64,000 nt of DNA from Sphingomonadales bacterium Ga0077531 (lineage in GTDB: Bacteria; Pseudomonadota; Alphaproteobacteria; Sphingomonadales; Sphingomonadaceae): NCBI GenBank assembly GCA_001464915.1, contig LNED01000022.1:211256-275255 (forward strand), read 5' to 3'. The position numbers and the translations under genes are program-made. Positions 18,007 through 27,590 of the stretch are shown piece by piece; within the stretch, counting starts at the first letter, position 1, and each line of letters begins with the position of its first letter. The notes beneath the pieces were generated by a model. That model saw nothing but the letters and a program-made list of their open reading frames with translations, did no database searches and was not told the DNA's origin.

Positions 18007-19694
18007 GCCGCCTTGCCGATCGGTTGGACGGCGTTGATCGCTGCCTGGATCATCCGCGCATCGGCGCGCGGTAGCGCGAGGTAGCGTCCGCCCATCGCGC
18101 GGGCCAATTCTGCGCCTTCGGGGCCGGGTCGGGCGGAGATGTCGACCACCAGCGAATCGATCCCGCGCGCCATGATCGCCCGCGCGGCGGCTTCGGTATC
18201 GAGCTTGGCTTGCGGCCGGCCGGGGGAGCCATCGGCGGCGATATTGGCGCGGCCATCGGTCAGGATAACCAGCGCCGCGCTGCGCCCGCGTGCAATCACC
18301 GCTTCGGCCACTTCACGCGCGGCGTTGAGGCCCAATGCAAGCGGAGTGCCGCCGCCGCCAGGGAGTTCTGCCAGCGCCCGCCGCGCGCGGGTGAGCGAGC
18401 GGGTGGGGGGCAGCAGCAATTCGGCGCTCGACCCACGAAACGCGACCAGCGCGACTTCGGAACGAGTGACGTAAGCCTGCCCCAGCATCAATTCGACCGC
18501 GCCCTTGGCCTCGGCGAGGCGTGCTGCTGCGGCCGAACCCGAGGCGTCGACGGCAAAAATCGTGACCCGCGCGGCGCGTTCTTCAAAGCGGCGGATACGC
18601 AGGTCTTCTTTGCGCATCAGGATCGCCGCGTCGTTGCCCGCGCCTGCTTCTCGCCGCCGCACTGCTTGCCACGGCACGGCGGCGCGCAGGCTGTCGATCA
18701 GTGCCAGCTTGGCCCCGCCGCGTGGCATTCCGGGACGCGCGCCCAATGGCTTGCCGCGCGTCGCCGCCTTGCGTTTCTGCCCGGTGCCGCTGCTGGATGA
18801 GCGGCGCGGCGCGTTGCCTTGGGCGAGTTGTGCGAGCAGGTCTGCCGGGATCGCGGCCTTGGCGGCTTCGACCAGAATATCACTGAGGTCGAGCTCTTGC
18901 TGCTGTTGCTCGCTGTCGGATTGCTCGTCCCGTTCGCCATCGGGGGGCGGGGGCGGCTGGTCTTCCGGCGGAGCGGCGTCCTCTTCCTGCGGCAATTGCG
19001 TGGCGCGCGGGGCGAGCACCAGCCGCACCGCGCCGGTCAGATCAGCCTTGGACGCCGCATCGCGGCCCGCCAGCGCGGCAAGCCCGCGCGCCGCTTCGCC
19101 AGCAAAGATCAGCGCCCTGAGCGAATCCACCCCCAGCGCGGCGGCGGTCGCAGCCAGCGCGCGAAGGGCGTCATCATCCAATGGCGCGACTGCCGCGAGT
19201 GTGCCTTTCGCTGCGTCCAATTCCACCGCGCGCCATTCGCGCGAATGGGTGAGCTCGCAGGCAAACGCGAGCCGCTCGGTCAGGCTGACCGGCGGGGCTT
19301 CGTCGGGCTCGGTGGCATCATCGAGTAGCACCAGCGCGGCGCGGTCATCATCGAGCGCCTGCACCAGCCGCCCGGCGATGCGCGTGTCCATCCGCTCCGC
19401 CATTCCGGCGAGCAACGCGCCGCCTGTGGCTTCATCGATCAGTCCGCGCTGCCGGATCGGACGGCCTGCGGAAAGGCTCGCGGCCAGATCAATTCCGCCG
19501 AGCAGGCGTTCGTCATCGACATGGCCGGGCAGGCGGCGCAGAGCGACGACTTCGCCCAAACCCGCCACCAAAGCATCGCGCGCCGGGCTTCCCCCGCGCA
19601 ACACCATGCCGCCGAATGTGCGCGGGGAGAGAGCAAACAGCCGCGCCGCCAGCACCGCGTCGTGCAGCGGGTCGGCGGCATCGGTAAGGCTCAT
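18003..19694 (-). CDS. bchD: Magnesium chelatase subunit BchD
   Basis: 563 aa, acidic/proline linker plus VWA domain (TIFAVDASGSAAAARLAEAKGAVELML). Confidence 0.93.
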   Translation of the reverse strand: MSLTDAADPLHDAVLAARLFALSPRTFGGMVLRGGSPARDALVAGLGEVVALRRLPGHVDDERLLGGIDLAASLSAGRPIRQRGLIDEATGGALLAGMAERMDTRIAGRLVQALDDDRAALVLLDDATEPDEAPPVSLTERLAFACELTHSREWRAVELDAAKGTLAAVAPLDDDALRALAATAAALGVDSLRALIFAGEAARGLAALAGRDAASKADLTGAVRLVLAPRATQLPQEEDAAPPEDQPPPPPDGERDEQSDSEQQQQELDLSDILVEAAKAAIPADLLAQLAQGNAPRRSSSSGTGQKRKAATRGKPLGARPGMPRGGAKLALIDSLRAAVPWQAVRRREAGAGNDAAILMRKEDLRIRRFEERAARVTIFAVDASGSAAAARLAEAKGAVELMLGQAYVTRSEVALVAFRGSSAELLLPPTRSLTRARRALAELPGGGGTPLALGLNAAREVAEAVIARGRSAALVILTDGRANIAADGSPGRPQAKLDTEAAARAIMARGIDSLVVDISARPGPEGAELARAMGGRYLALPRADARMIQAAINAVQPIGKAA

Positions 19695-20692
19695 CCGAAC
19701 AGTTCGCCCATCGCGCGGGTGATCCGCACGGTTGAGCCGGTTTCATCGAGCACATCGCGCCGCAGCCGGTGCCGCAGCGCCGAGGGGGCAATCGCGATCA
19801 GATGCTTGCGCGTGACCGACTTCGCGCCGTCCAGCGCAGCCAAGGCGCGCGCCGCTCGCATCAGCGTGAGTTCACCGCGCAGCCCGTCTGCACCCACCGC
19901 AAGGCACAGCTCGGCGGCATCGCGCAGCACATCATCGCCCGCCTCAAGCTTTGGCAAACGCGCCTTGCCCTTGGCGACGCGCTTGAGGATTTTCTCATCT
20001 TCCCCCGCCCAGCGCGCGGCGAAACTTTCGGGGTCACGCTCATTCTCGGCCACCAGCCGCATGATCGCGATCCGCACTTCGATGTCCTTGGGGCTGCGCA
20101 CTTCGACCGACAGGCCGAAACGGTCGAGCAATTGCGGGCGCAATTCGCCCTCTTCTGGGTTGCCGCTGCCGATCAGCACGAATTTGGCCGGATGGCGCAC
20201 CGATAGCCCCTCGCGCTCGACCACGTTTTCGCCCGAGGCTGCCACGTCCAGCAGCAGATCGACCAAGTGATCTTCGAGCAGGTTGATCTCGTCGATGTAA
20301 AGGAACCCGCGATGCGCTTTCGCCAGCAGGCCGGGTTCAAACGCCTTTTCGCCCGACCGCAGCGCGCGTTCCAAGTCGAGGCTGCCGATCACGCGGTCTT
20401 CGGTCGCGCCCAATGGCAGGTCGACGAAGGGCACCGCGCGGCTTTTCATTTTCCCCGTGCCGCACACGCCGGGATAGCGCGCCTGATCCTGCGTGGAGCA
20501 GCCGTAAAGGCACCCGTCTGCTGCCATGATCGGCGGGAGCAATCCGGCCAACGCGCGCGCGGCGGTGGATTTGCCCGTTCCCCGGTCGCCAAACACCATC
20601 ACCCCGCCAATGCTGGGGTCGACCGCTGCAATCAGCAGGGCCAGTTTCATCTCGTCCTGACCGACGATCGCGGAAAATGGGAAGCGTGCCAT
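19691..20692 (-). CDS. bchI: Magnesium chelatase ATPase subunit BchI
   Basis: FPFSAIVGQDEMKLALLIAAVDPSIGGVMVFGDRGTGKSTAARALAGLLPPI; AAA+. Confidence 0.96.
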   Translation of the reverse strand: MARFPFSAIVGQDEMKLALLIAAVDPSIGGVMVFGDRGTGKSTAARALAGLLPPIMAADGCLYGCSTQDQARYPGVCGTGKMKSRAVPFVDLPLGATEDRVIGSLDLERALRSGEKAFEPGLLAKAHRGFLYIDEINLLEDHLVDLLLDVAASGENVVEREGLSVRHPAKFVLIGSGNPEEGELRPQLLDRFGLSVEVRSPKDIEVRIAIMRLVAENERDPESFAARWAGEDEKILKRVAKGKARLPKLEAGDDVLRDAAELCLAVGADGLRGELTLMRAARALAALDGAKSVTRKHLIAIAPSALRHRLRRDVLDETGSTVRITRAMGELFG

Positions 20693-20748
20693 AGGGGTGG
20701 CCTTGTGGACGTTCCAGCGGCGGCGGACAAGCCCCGAACAGGCCCAAC

Positions 20749-20766
20749 TGACAGGCTGGCTGGACA
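20749..20766. promoter_or_regulatory. Degenerate PpsR/CrtJ-like box upstream of bchI
   Basis: TGACAGGCTGGCTGGACA: one mismatch to TGT-N12-ACA, 57 bp upstream of bchI. Confidence 0.4.
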
Positions 20767-20788
20767 GTTTTCTGCGGGAAAAACGCCG

Positions 20789-22492
20789 CTATCGCTTCCC
20801 CAGCCGGTTCAGCACCAGCACGGGCAGCAGCCCGGCGGCCAGCAGGATCAGCGCGGGGATCGACGCTTCGACCAGCCGTTCGTCACTCGCCAGCCGATAG
20901 GTGCGGGTCGCCAGCGTTTCGAGGTTGAAGGGTCGCAGGATCAACGTCGCGGGCAGTTCGCGCAGGGTATCGATGAACACCAGCGCGGCGGCTCCCGCAA
21001 GGCTCGGCGCGAGCAGAGGGGCGTAAATGCGCGCCAGTACCCGCGATGGCGATGCGCCAAGGCTGCGCGCGGCGGCATCGAGGCCGGGGGGCATGCGCGA
21101 GAGGCCCCCACTCACAGTGTTGTACGCCACGGTCAGGAACCGCACGCTTAGCGCATAGATCAGGATCGCGCCGGTGCCCGTCAGCATCAATCCGCCGCCC
21201 CAACCGAAGGTGTCGCGCGCGAACCGCGTGATGCTTTGATCAAATGCTCCCAATGGCGCCAGCAGACCGACTGCGAGCAAGGCTCCCGGCAACGCGTAAC
21301 CGAGCGTTGCCAGTCGGATCGCGCCATTGGTCAGCCGCGAGCCTGACCGTGCGCGGGCGAAAGCCAGCAGCAGCGCGGCAACCAGACACAGGCTCGCCGC
21401 CGCCAGCCCCAGCCACAGGCTGCCCTGCGCATAAGTCGCCAACTCGCCCGCCGCAGATTGCGCCGCATCGGTGAGTGCGAGGGTGCCGAGATAGGCAACC
21501 GGCACCACAAACCCCAGCAGCACCGGTGTCAGGCAGGCAAGCAGCGCCAGCGCCTTGCCCAAGGGGGACAGTGCCACCAGCGGCTCGCCAGTGTGGCGCG
21601 CGGCCAGCCCATCGCGGCTGTCGGTCCGCCCGCGCCGGGTTGCGGCTTCCAGTGCCACCAGCGCGATCACGAACAGCAGCATTACTGCGGCCAGCTTGAG
21701 TGCCGCAGCCTTGTCGCCCGCCGCCAGCCAGCTGCGGAAAATGCCGGTGCTGAAGGTGGGGATGGCGAAATATTCCGCCACGCCAAAGTCGGCGAGCACT
21801 TCCATCAACACCAGCGCCAGCCCGCCTGCAATGGCGGGGCGCGCAGCGGGCAGAGCGACGCGCCAGAAGGCAGTGCGGGGCGATGCGCCAAGGCTGCGTG
21901 CGGCGCGGAACTGGGTTTGGCTTTGGGTCGCGAACGCCGTGCGGGCGAGCAGGTAGACGTAAGGGTAGAGCACAAGGCCAAGCACCAACGCCCCGCCGCC
22001 CAGTGATCGGATGTCGGGCAGAGCATAATCGTCCGCTGCCCATCCGGTTGCGGCGCGCAGCGCGCTTTGCACCGGCCCGGCGAAATCCAGCATGTCGGCA
22101 TAGATATAGGCCGCGATATAGGCGGGCACGGCAAGCGGCAGCACCAACGCCCAGCCCAGCACGCGGCGTCCCGGAAAGGCGGTCGCCGCGACCAACCACG
22201 CGCAGCCGGTGCCGGTAATCGCGGCGAACCCGCCCGCCAGCAGCATCAGCAGTGCGGTGTTGGCGATATAGGTCGGCAGCACCGTCGCTGCGAGATCGGC
22301 GATGGTCTCTCCGCCCCCCGCCAACGAAGACCACGCAATCGCGGCGATCGGCAGCCCCGCCAGCGCCGCAATCGCCAGCGCAGCGGGAGCCCAACCGGCG
22401 CTCCAACCACCTGTGCTTGCCTCTGCCCGTGCAAATTGCCTAAGGCGGCTCACCGGGAACCCCCAGCGATGATGACGGGCAGGATCAGCCAT
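20789..22492 (-). CDS. Fe(III)-type ABC transporter permease (two fused permease halves)
   Basis: 567 aa multi-TM; two permease loops with LGASP (RSLGASPRTAFWRVALPAARPAIAGG; RSLGASPSRVLARIYAPLLAPS). A GTG near 22456 may be the true start. Confidence 0.85.
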   Translation of the reverse strand: MADPARHHRWGFPVSRLRQFARAEASTGGWSAGWAPAALAIAALAGLPIAAIAWSSLAGGGETIADLAATVLPTYIANTALLMLLAGGFAAITGTGCAWLVAATAFPGRRVLGWALVLPLAVPAYIAAYIYADMLDFAGPVQSALRAATGWAADDYALPDIRSLGGGALVLGLVLYPYVYLLARTAFATQSQTQFRAARSLGASPRTAFWRVALPAARPAIAGGLALVLMEVLADFGVAEYFAIPTFSTGIFRSWLAAGDKAAALKLAAVMLLFVIALVALEAATRRGRTDSRDGLAARHTGEPLVALSPLGKALALLACLTPVLLGFVVPVAYLGTLALTDAAQSAAGELATYAQGSLWLGLAAASLCLVAALLLAFARARSGSRLTNGAIRLATLGYALPGALLAVGLLAPLGAFDQSITRFARDTFGWGGGLMLTGTGAILIYALSVRFLTVAYNTVSGGLSRMPPGLDAAARSLGASPSRVLARIYAPLLAPSLAGAAALVFIDTLRELPATLILRPFNLETLATRTYRLASDERLVEASIPALILLAAGLLPVLVLNRLGKR

Positions 22493-23523
22493 TGAGCCTT
22501 GAGTTTCGACATATTGCCCATGCTTACGGTCAGGTGCGGGCGCTGGTGGACATCAGTTTCGCCGCGCCGACGGGAGAGATTACCTGCCTGCTTGGCGCGT
22601 CGGGTTGCGGGAAGTCAACGCTTTTGGGGTTGGCGGCGGGCTTGCTGACAGTTCAGCAGGGCAGCATCGTGCTGGATGGAGAGACGCTCGCCGATGAGCG
22701 CCGCAGCCCTCCGCCCGAAGCCCGTCCGGTGGGTCTGGTGTTTCAGGATGGCGCGCTGTTCCCGCACATGACCATTGCCGCCAACGTCGCCTTTGGTTTG
22801 CCAAAGAGCCGGCGCGGTGAGGCGGAAAGCTGGCTCGCCAAGGTTGGGCTGGACGGCATGTGCGCACGCTATCCGCATGAATTGTCGGGCGGACAGCAGC
22901 AACGCGCCGCGCTCGCCCGCGCAATGGCGCCGGGGCCGCGCGTGTTGTTGATGGATGAACCCTTCGCCAGCGTCGATATCGTACTGCGCCGCAAGCTGCG
23001 CCGCGATTGCCGCATCCTGCTGCGCGAAGCGGGCGCAACCGTTGTGCTGGTAACGCATGATCCGGCCGAGGCGCTGGATATTGCCGACCGGATCGCAGTG
23101 ATGGAGGCGGGGCGGATCGTGCAATTCGGCACCCCGCACGATCTTCATCATTCGCCGCAGACGGCCGCCGTCGGCGCGATTTTCAGCGGGGCGCAGGTGA
23201 TCGCGGGCAAGTTCACGGGTGAAGGGTTGGATACCCCGTTCGGTTTGTGGCCGCTCGCCAGCCTGATTGGCGATTTGCCCGATGCAGCCCCCCAATCACA
23301 GCCGTTCGATCTGCTGGTGCAGGCCGATCGGCTGGTACCGGTGGCCGATGTGCGCGGGTGCATGGTTCGCGATGTGCACCCGCTTGGGCCGCGCAGCCGG
23401 GTGCTGCTTCAGGGGAACGAGGGCGCAACGATCACGGTTGAAACGGCGGTGCCGGTCGATCCCGCACGGCGTTACAGCGTCATGCCGGATCCCGAAAGCG
23501 TGCGGGCTTTCGCGCGCAGTTAG
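22492..23523 (+). CDS. ABC transporter ATP-binding protein (Fe(III) type)
   Basis: Walker A LLGASGCGKSTLLGL, LSGGQQQRAALARAMAPGPRVLLMDEPFASVD; TTG start. Confidence 0.9.
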   Translation: MSLEFRHIAHAYGQVRALVDISFAAPTGEITCLLGASGCGKSTLLGLAAGLLTVQQGSIVLDGETLADERRSPPPEARPVGLVFQDGALFPHMTIAANVAFGLPKSRRGEAESWLAKVGLDGMCARYPHELSGGQQQRAALARAMAPGPRVLLMDEPFASVDIVLRRKLRRDCRILLREAGATVVLVTHDPAEALDIADRIAVMEAGRIVQFGTPHDLHHSPQTAAVGAIFSGAQVIAGKFTGEGLDTPFGLWPLASLIGDLPDAAPQSQPFDLLVQADRLVPVADVRGCMVRDVHPLGPRSRVLLQGNEGATITVETAVPVDPARRYSVMPDPESVRAFARS

Positions 23524-23546
23524 CGCTTGCGCAGGTCGAGATTATA

Positions 23547-23563
23547 TTGCAAGTCATTCGCAA
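23547..23563. promoter_or_regulatory. Candidate Fur-family operator
   Basis: TTGCAAGTCATTCGCAA near-palindrome 25 bp upstream of the Fe-binding protein gene. Confidence 0.45.
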
Positions 23564-23587
23564 CTTGTAACAGAAAGCCTCTCTCTG

Positions 23588-24631
23588 ATGAAGAATCTGC
23601 TGCTCTCCGCCTTTGCTTGCGTCAGCATTGCCGCGCTGTCTGCCTGCGCCGAAACTGACGACGCCGCGCCGGTTGGCGATAATGGCGAAGTGAACCTCTA
23701 TTCCTCGCGCCACTACGATACCGATCTGGCGTTGTACGAGGATTTCACCAAGCAAACCGGGATCAAGGTCAACCGGATCGAAGCTGATGCCGATGCGCTG
23801 ATCGAACGCATCCAGTCCGAAGGCGAATTCAGCCCCGCCGATATCCTGATCACGGTCGATGCCGGACGGTTGTGGCGCGCCGAAGAAGCGGGCGTGCTTG
23901 CCCCGACCGAATCCGCGATCCTGAAAGAACGCATCCCCGCGCACCTGCGCCACCCCGAAGGGCTATGGTTCGGCCTGTCGACCCGCGCGCGGATCATCAT
24001 TTACAACAAGGCAGCGGGCGCGCCCGCAGGCCTCGCCAACTACGCTGATCTGGCGAACCCGGCGTTCAAGGGCGACATCTGCGTGCGCTCGTCCTCGAAC
24101 ATCTACAACATCTCGCTGCTGTCGAGCATTGTTGCCCACAACGGCGCGACTGAGGCGGAAGGCTGGGCCAAGGGCGTGGTCGCCAACTTCAAACAGGCAC
24201 CGCAGGGCAATGACACCTCGATGATCGAAGCGGTCGCCGCCGGGCAGTGCCGCATCTCGGTGGTCAACACCTATTACCTTGCGCGCTATGCCGGCGGCGA
24301 TGCCAAGGAACAGGCGATCTTCGATGCGGTCGGCGTGATCTTCCCCGATCAGAACGGAAACGGCACGCACGTGAACATCAGCGGCGCAGGCGTGGTCAAG
24401 ACCGCGCCCAACCGCGAAAACGCGGTGAAGTTCCTCGAATACCTCACTTCGGAAAGCGCGCAGCGGTATCTTGCCGATGGCAATAACGAGTATCCGGCAG
24501 TGGTGGGTTTGAAGGCCAATTCGGCGGTCGAAAAGCTCGGCGCGTTCAAGGCCGATACGCTCAACGCCGCTGAAATCGGGCGCAATCAGGCCGAGGCGGT
24601 AAAGATTTTCGACCGCGCCGGCTGGAACTAA
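23588..24631 (+). CDS. Fe(III) ABC transporter substrate-binding lipoprotein
   Basis: Lipobox LSAC; EVNLYSSRHYDTDLALYEDFTKQTGIKVNRIEADADALIERIQSEG. Confidence 0.88.
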   Translation: MKNLLLSAFACVSIAALSACAETDDAAPVGDNGEVNLYSSRHYDTDLALYEDFTKQTGIKVNRIEADADALIERIQSEGEFSPADILITVDAGRLWRAEEAGVLAPTESAILKERIPAHLRHPEGLWFGLSTRARIIIYNKAAGAPAGLANYADLANPAFKGDICVRSSSNIYNISLLSSIVAHNGATEAEGWAKGVVANFKQAPQGNDTSMIEAVAAGQCRISVVNTYYLARYAGGDAKEQAIFDAVGVIFPDQNGNGTHVNISGAGVVKTAPNRENAVKFLEYLTSESAQRYLADGNNEYPAVVGLKANSAVEKLGAFKADTLNAAEIGRNQAEAVKIFDRAGWN

Positions 24632-24787
24632 TCGGGACGGGTTATCGGGGGGCGGGGCGGGCTGCATCAAGGCCCGCTTTCACCCCTTAACACTAAACTG
24701 TCTTGAAGGGGGCGCGGGCTTAGTCCATTTGCGCCCCCATTCTGCCGCTCGCTCTGGGCGGCACAGACTTTTGCACCCGAGGCCATT

Positions 24788-25603
24788 TTGAACCAGCCCA
24801 TTATCGACCGCGACCAGTTCACCGAAAGCGCGGCGCTCTCTGTTGAGACGATCACCTATGTCCACCATTGGTGCGAGGGGCTGTTCACGCTGAAGATGAC
24901 CCGCCCGCCAAGCTTCCGCTTCCGCTCGGGTGAGTTCGTGATGATTGGGCTGCCGGGTGATAACGGAAAGCCGCTGCTGCGCGCCTATTCGGTTGCTTCG
25001 CCGAGCTATGACGAGGAATTGGAGTTCCTCTCGATCAAGGTGCAGGACGGCCCGTTGACCTCGCGGTTGCAGCACATCAAGGTCGGCGATCCGATCTACC
25101 TCGGCAAAAAGCCGACTGGCACGCTCGTCACCGACGCGTTGTTGCCGGGCAAGCGGCTGTTCATGCTGTCGACCGGCACCGGCCTTGCGCCATTCCTGAG
25201 CCTGGTGCGCGATCCTGACGTCTACCAGATGTTCGAGGAAGTGATCGTGGTGCACTCGGTGCGCAACGTGAACGAGCTGGCCTACCGTGAGCTGTTAGAA
25301 AGCAAGCTCGAAGGCGACCCGCTGCTCGAAGACGAAGACCGTGCCAAGATGATCTACGTCCCCACCGTGACCCGCGAGCCGTTCCGCACGCAGGGCCGGA
25401 TTCAGGCGCTGATCGACGATGGCCGGCTATTCGAACAGAGCAAGGGCCCGCAGCGGTTCGTGCCCGATGAAGACCGCGTGATGCTGTGCGGATCAATGGC
25501 GATGATCAAGGATCACGCCGCCGATCTGGAACGGCGCGGGTTTGAGGAAGGCGCGAACAACAAGCCGGGGCAGTTCGTGATCGAACGCGCGTTTGTGGGC
25601 TAA
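24788..25603 (+). CDS. fpr: Ferredoxin--NADP+ reductase
   Basis: FRSGEFVMIGLPGDNGKPLLRAYSVASPSYDEELEFLSIKVQDGPLTSRLQHIKVGD; STGTGLAPFLSL; C-terminal FVIERAFVG. Confidence 0.9.
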   Translation: MNQPIIDRDQFTESAALSVETITYVHHWCEGLFTLKMTRPPSFRFRSGEFVMIGLPGDNGKPLLRAYSVASPSYDEELEFLSIKVQDGPLTSRLQHIKVGDPIYLGKKPTGTLVTDALLPGKRLFMLSTGTGLAPFLSLVRDPDVYQMFEEVIVVHSVRNVNELAYRELLESKLEGDPLLEDEDRAKMIYVPTVTREPFRTQGRIQALIDDGRLFEQSKGPQRFVPDEDRVMLCGSMAMIKDHAADLERRGFEEGANNKPGQFVIERAFVG

Positions 25604-25610
25604 TCCCTAA

Positions 25611-25858
25611 CGTCGTCCCGGACTTGATCCGGGGCCCCGCTGCCTTTTTTGCGCCCTTAGACCTGTGGGGCAGAAGAATCGGGATCCCTGGTCAAGCCCG
25701 GGACGACGTAGGTGGGTGGGTTGTCTTCTCCCTCGTCACCCCAGCGGTTGCGAAGCACAACCGAAGGTTGAACGCTGGGGCCCAGAGCGTCATAGAGCGG
25801 CCCTTGCCGAGCTAGGCCCCAGCTTCCGCTGGGATGACGGTAGGTGGCTGAACATGGA
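25611..25858. repeat. Two adjacent REP-like inverted repeats
   Basis: ACGTCGTCCCGGACTTGATCCGGGG ... GGGATCCCTGGTCAAGCCCGGGACGACGT, followed by CGTCACCCCAGCGG ... CCCCAGCTTCCGCTGGGATGACG. Confidence 0.6.
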
Positions 25859-25874
25859 GAGAACAAGCTTCGCG

Positions 25875-26252
25875 TCAGAGGCAGCCCGCCTCACGCACGA
25901 CTGCACTACTTTCGCTTATCGTCCCATCGATCGCCGTCCACGAAACGTCGATAATCTCATTGCAGGGCAGGCCTTGAATTCGGCGGCTAGCTCCGCTGGT
26001 GCCATCCAATTCAAAACCATTCTCGGAGAGCCAGCGCAGCAGTTCTGTCTCATTAGCTCCAGGGCTAAAGCGCTTTTGGAACGAAGGGTCGGGCGCTCCC
26101 CAATCCGCATCACGCAATAGTTCCGGTCGGCTCTCTGAGCTCGCAACAGCACTCGCGAATATGATATCTTTCCAAAATATCGCTGCAATGAACAATGCGG
26201 CGAAGGTCGCAAGCAAGAGCAATTTTGCAGGCGATCCAAGAATGCGGCTCAT
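25875..26252 (-). CDS. Hypothetical protein with N-terminal TM
   Basis: MSRILGSPAKLLLLATFAALFIAAIFWKDIIF...; 125 aa. Opposite-strand ORFs less protein-like. Confidence 0.5.
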   Translation of the reverse strand: MSRILGSPAKLLLLATFAALFIAAIFWKDIIFASAVASSESRPELLRDADWGAPDPSFQKRFSPGANETELLRWLSENGFELDGTSGASRRIQGLPCNEIIDVSWTAIDGTISESSAVVREAGCL

Positions 26253-26446
26253 TTTCAGGGCGTAGCTTGTTTGGTCGCAGGAGAAAAGTGGTCCTTAGCA
26301 GAGCCGAGACTCTCGGTAGCCAATAATGGCTCGCCGCCCATCCTCACCTCCACCCCCCCAATTGCATCTTTCCCGCTTGACCCCCGCCGTCGCGCGCTGT
26401 TCTATCGTGGCAAATCAAAACCAATTTGCCCGGAGAGACCCCCGCC

Positions 26447-27589
26447 ATGCTCGGAACATCATACCGCACCGCCTATAACGAAGACCACGAGGCCTTCCGC
26501 GACACCGTGCGCAAGGTGTTTGCCGAACACATCACTCCGTTTCTCGATGAGCACGAAGCCAACGGCATCGTCCCGCGCGAAGCGTGGAAAGCCGTGGGGG
26601 AGGCCGGGCTGCTGTGTCCGACGGTGAAGGAAGAAAACGGCGGCCTCGGCCTCGATTTCGGGTTCAACTGCATTGTGGCGGAAGAACTGTCGTACCTCGG
26701 ATCGTCGGCGGGCTTCACCTTGCAGAGCGATATCACCGCCAATTACTTTGAACGCCTCGGCACGCCCGAACAGCGCGAAAAGTATATGCCGGGCATGGTC
26801 AGCGGCGATGTGATCACCGCCATCGCGATGACCGAACCGGGCGCAGGCTCCGACCTTCAGGGCATCCGCACCACCGCCAAGAAGGACGGCAATCACCTCG
26901 TCATCAACGGGTCGAAAACCTACATCACCAACGGCCAGAACGCCGATTGCGTGATCGTGGTGGCCAAAACCGATCCTTCGTTGGGTTCGAAGGGCATTTC
27001 GCTGGTGCTGGTCGATGCCGACACGCCGGGGTTTGAACGCGGGCGCAATCTCGACAAGATCGGGCAGCACGGCGCCGATACGTCCGAACTGTTCTTCAAT
27101 GAATGCCGCGTGCCGATGACCAATATCCTCGGCGCGGAAGGCATGGGGTTTGTCCACCTGATGCAGGAACTGCCGCAGGAACGGCTAAGCATCGCAGTCG
27201 GCGCGCAGGCGGCGGCGCAGCGGGCGTTTGATGAAGCGGTGACATTCACCAAGGACCGCAAGGCGTTTGGCAAGACCGTGTTCGAATTCCAGAACACCAA
27301 GTTCACGCTGGCAGATCTCAAGTCGAAACTGCAAGTCGGCTGGGCGCACTTGGATTGGGCGATCCGCAAGCACCTCGCCGGCGAACTTACCACCGACGAG
27401 GCGAGCGCCGCCAAGCTGTGGCACACCGAACTGCAATGGGAAGCCTGCGACACCTCGCTGCAACTCCACGGCGGTGCGGGCTACATGAACGAATATGCCA
27501 TCGCCCGCCTGTGGCGCGACGCGCGCGTGACGCGGATTTTTGGCGGGACGAACGAGATCATGAAAGAAGTGATCTCGCGGAGTATCTGA
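26447..27589 (+). CDS. Acyl-CoA dehydrogenase
   Basis: ITAIAMTEPGAGSDLQGIRTTAKKDGNHLVINGSKTYITNGQNADCVIVVAKT; LHGGAGYMNEYAIARLWRDARVTRIFGGTNEIMKEVISRSI. Confidence 0.92.
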   Translation: MLGTSYRTAYNEDHEAFRDTVRKVFAEHITPFLDEHEANGIVPREAWKAVGEAGLLCPTVKEENGGLGLDFGFNCIVAEELSYLGSSAGFTLQSDITANYFERLGTPEQREKYMPGMVSGDVITAIAMTEPGAGSDLQGIRTTAKKDGNHLVINGSKTYITNGQNADCVIVVAKTDPSLGSKGISLVLVDADTPGFERGRNLDKIGQHGADTSELFFNECRVPMTNILGAEGMGFVHLMQELPQERLSIAVGAQAAAQRAFDEAVTFTKDRKAFGKTVFEFQNTKFTLADLKSKLQVGWAHLDWAIRKHLAGELTTDEASAAKLWHTELQWEACDTSLQLHGGAGYMNEYAIARLWRDARVTRIFGGTNEIMKEVISRSI

Positions 27590-27590
27590 G

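Noticed and set aside
18505-19722. 405-aa plus-strand Ser/Ala/Arg-rich ORF opposite bchD
   Set aside because: Low-complexity antisense shadow.
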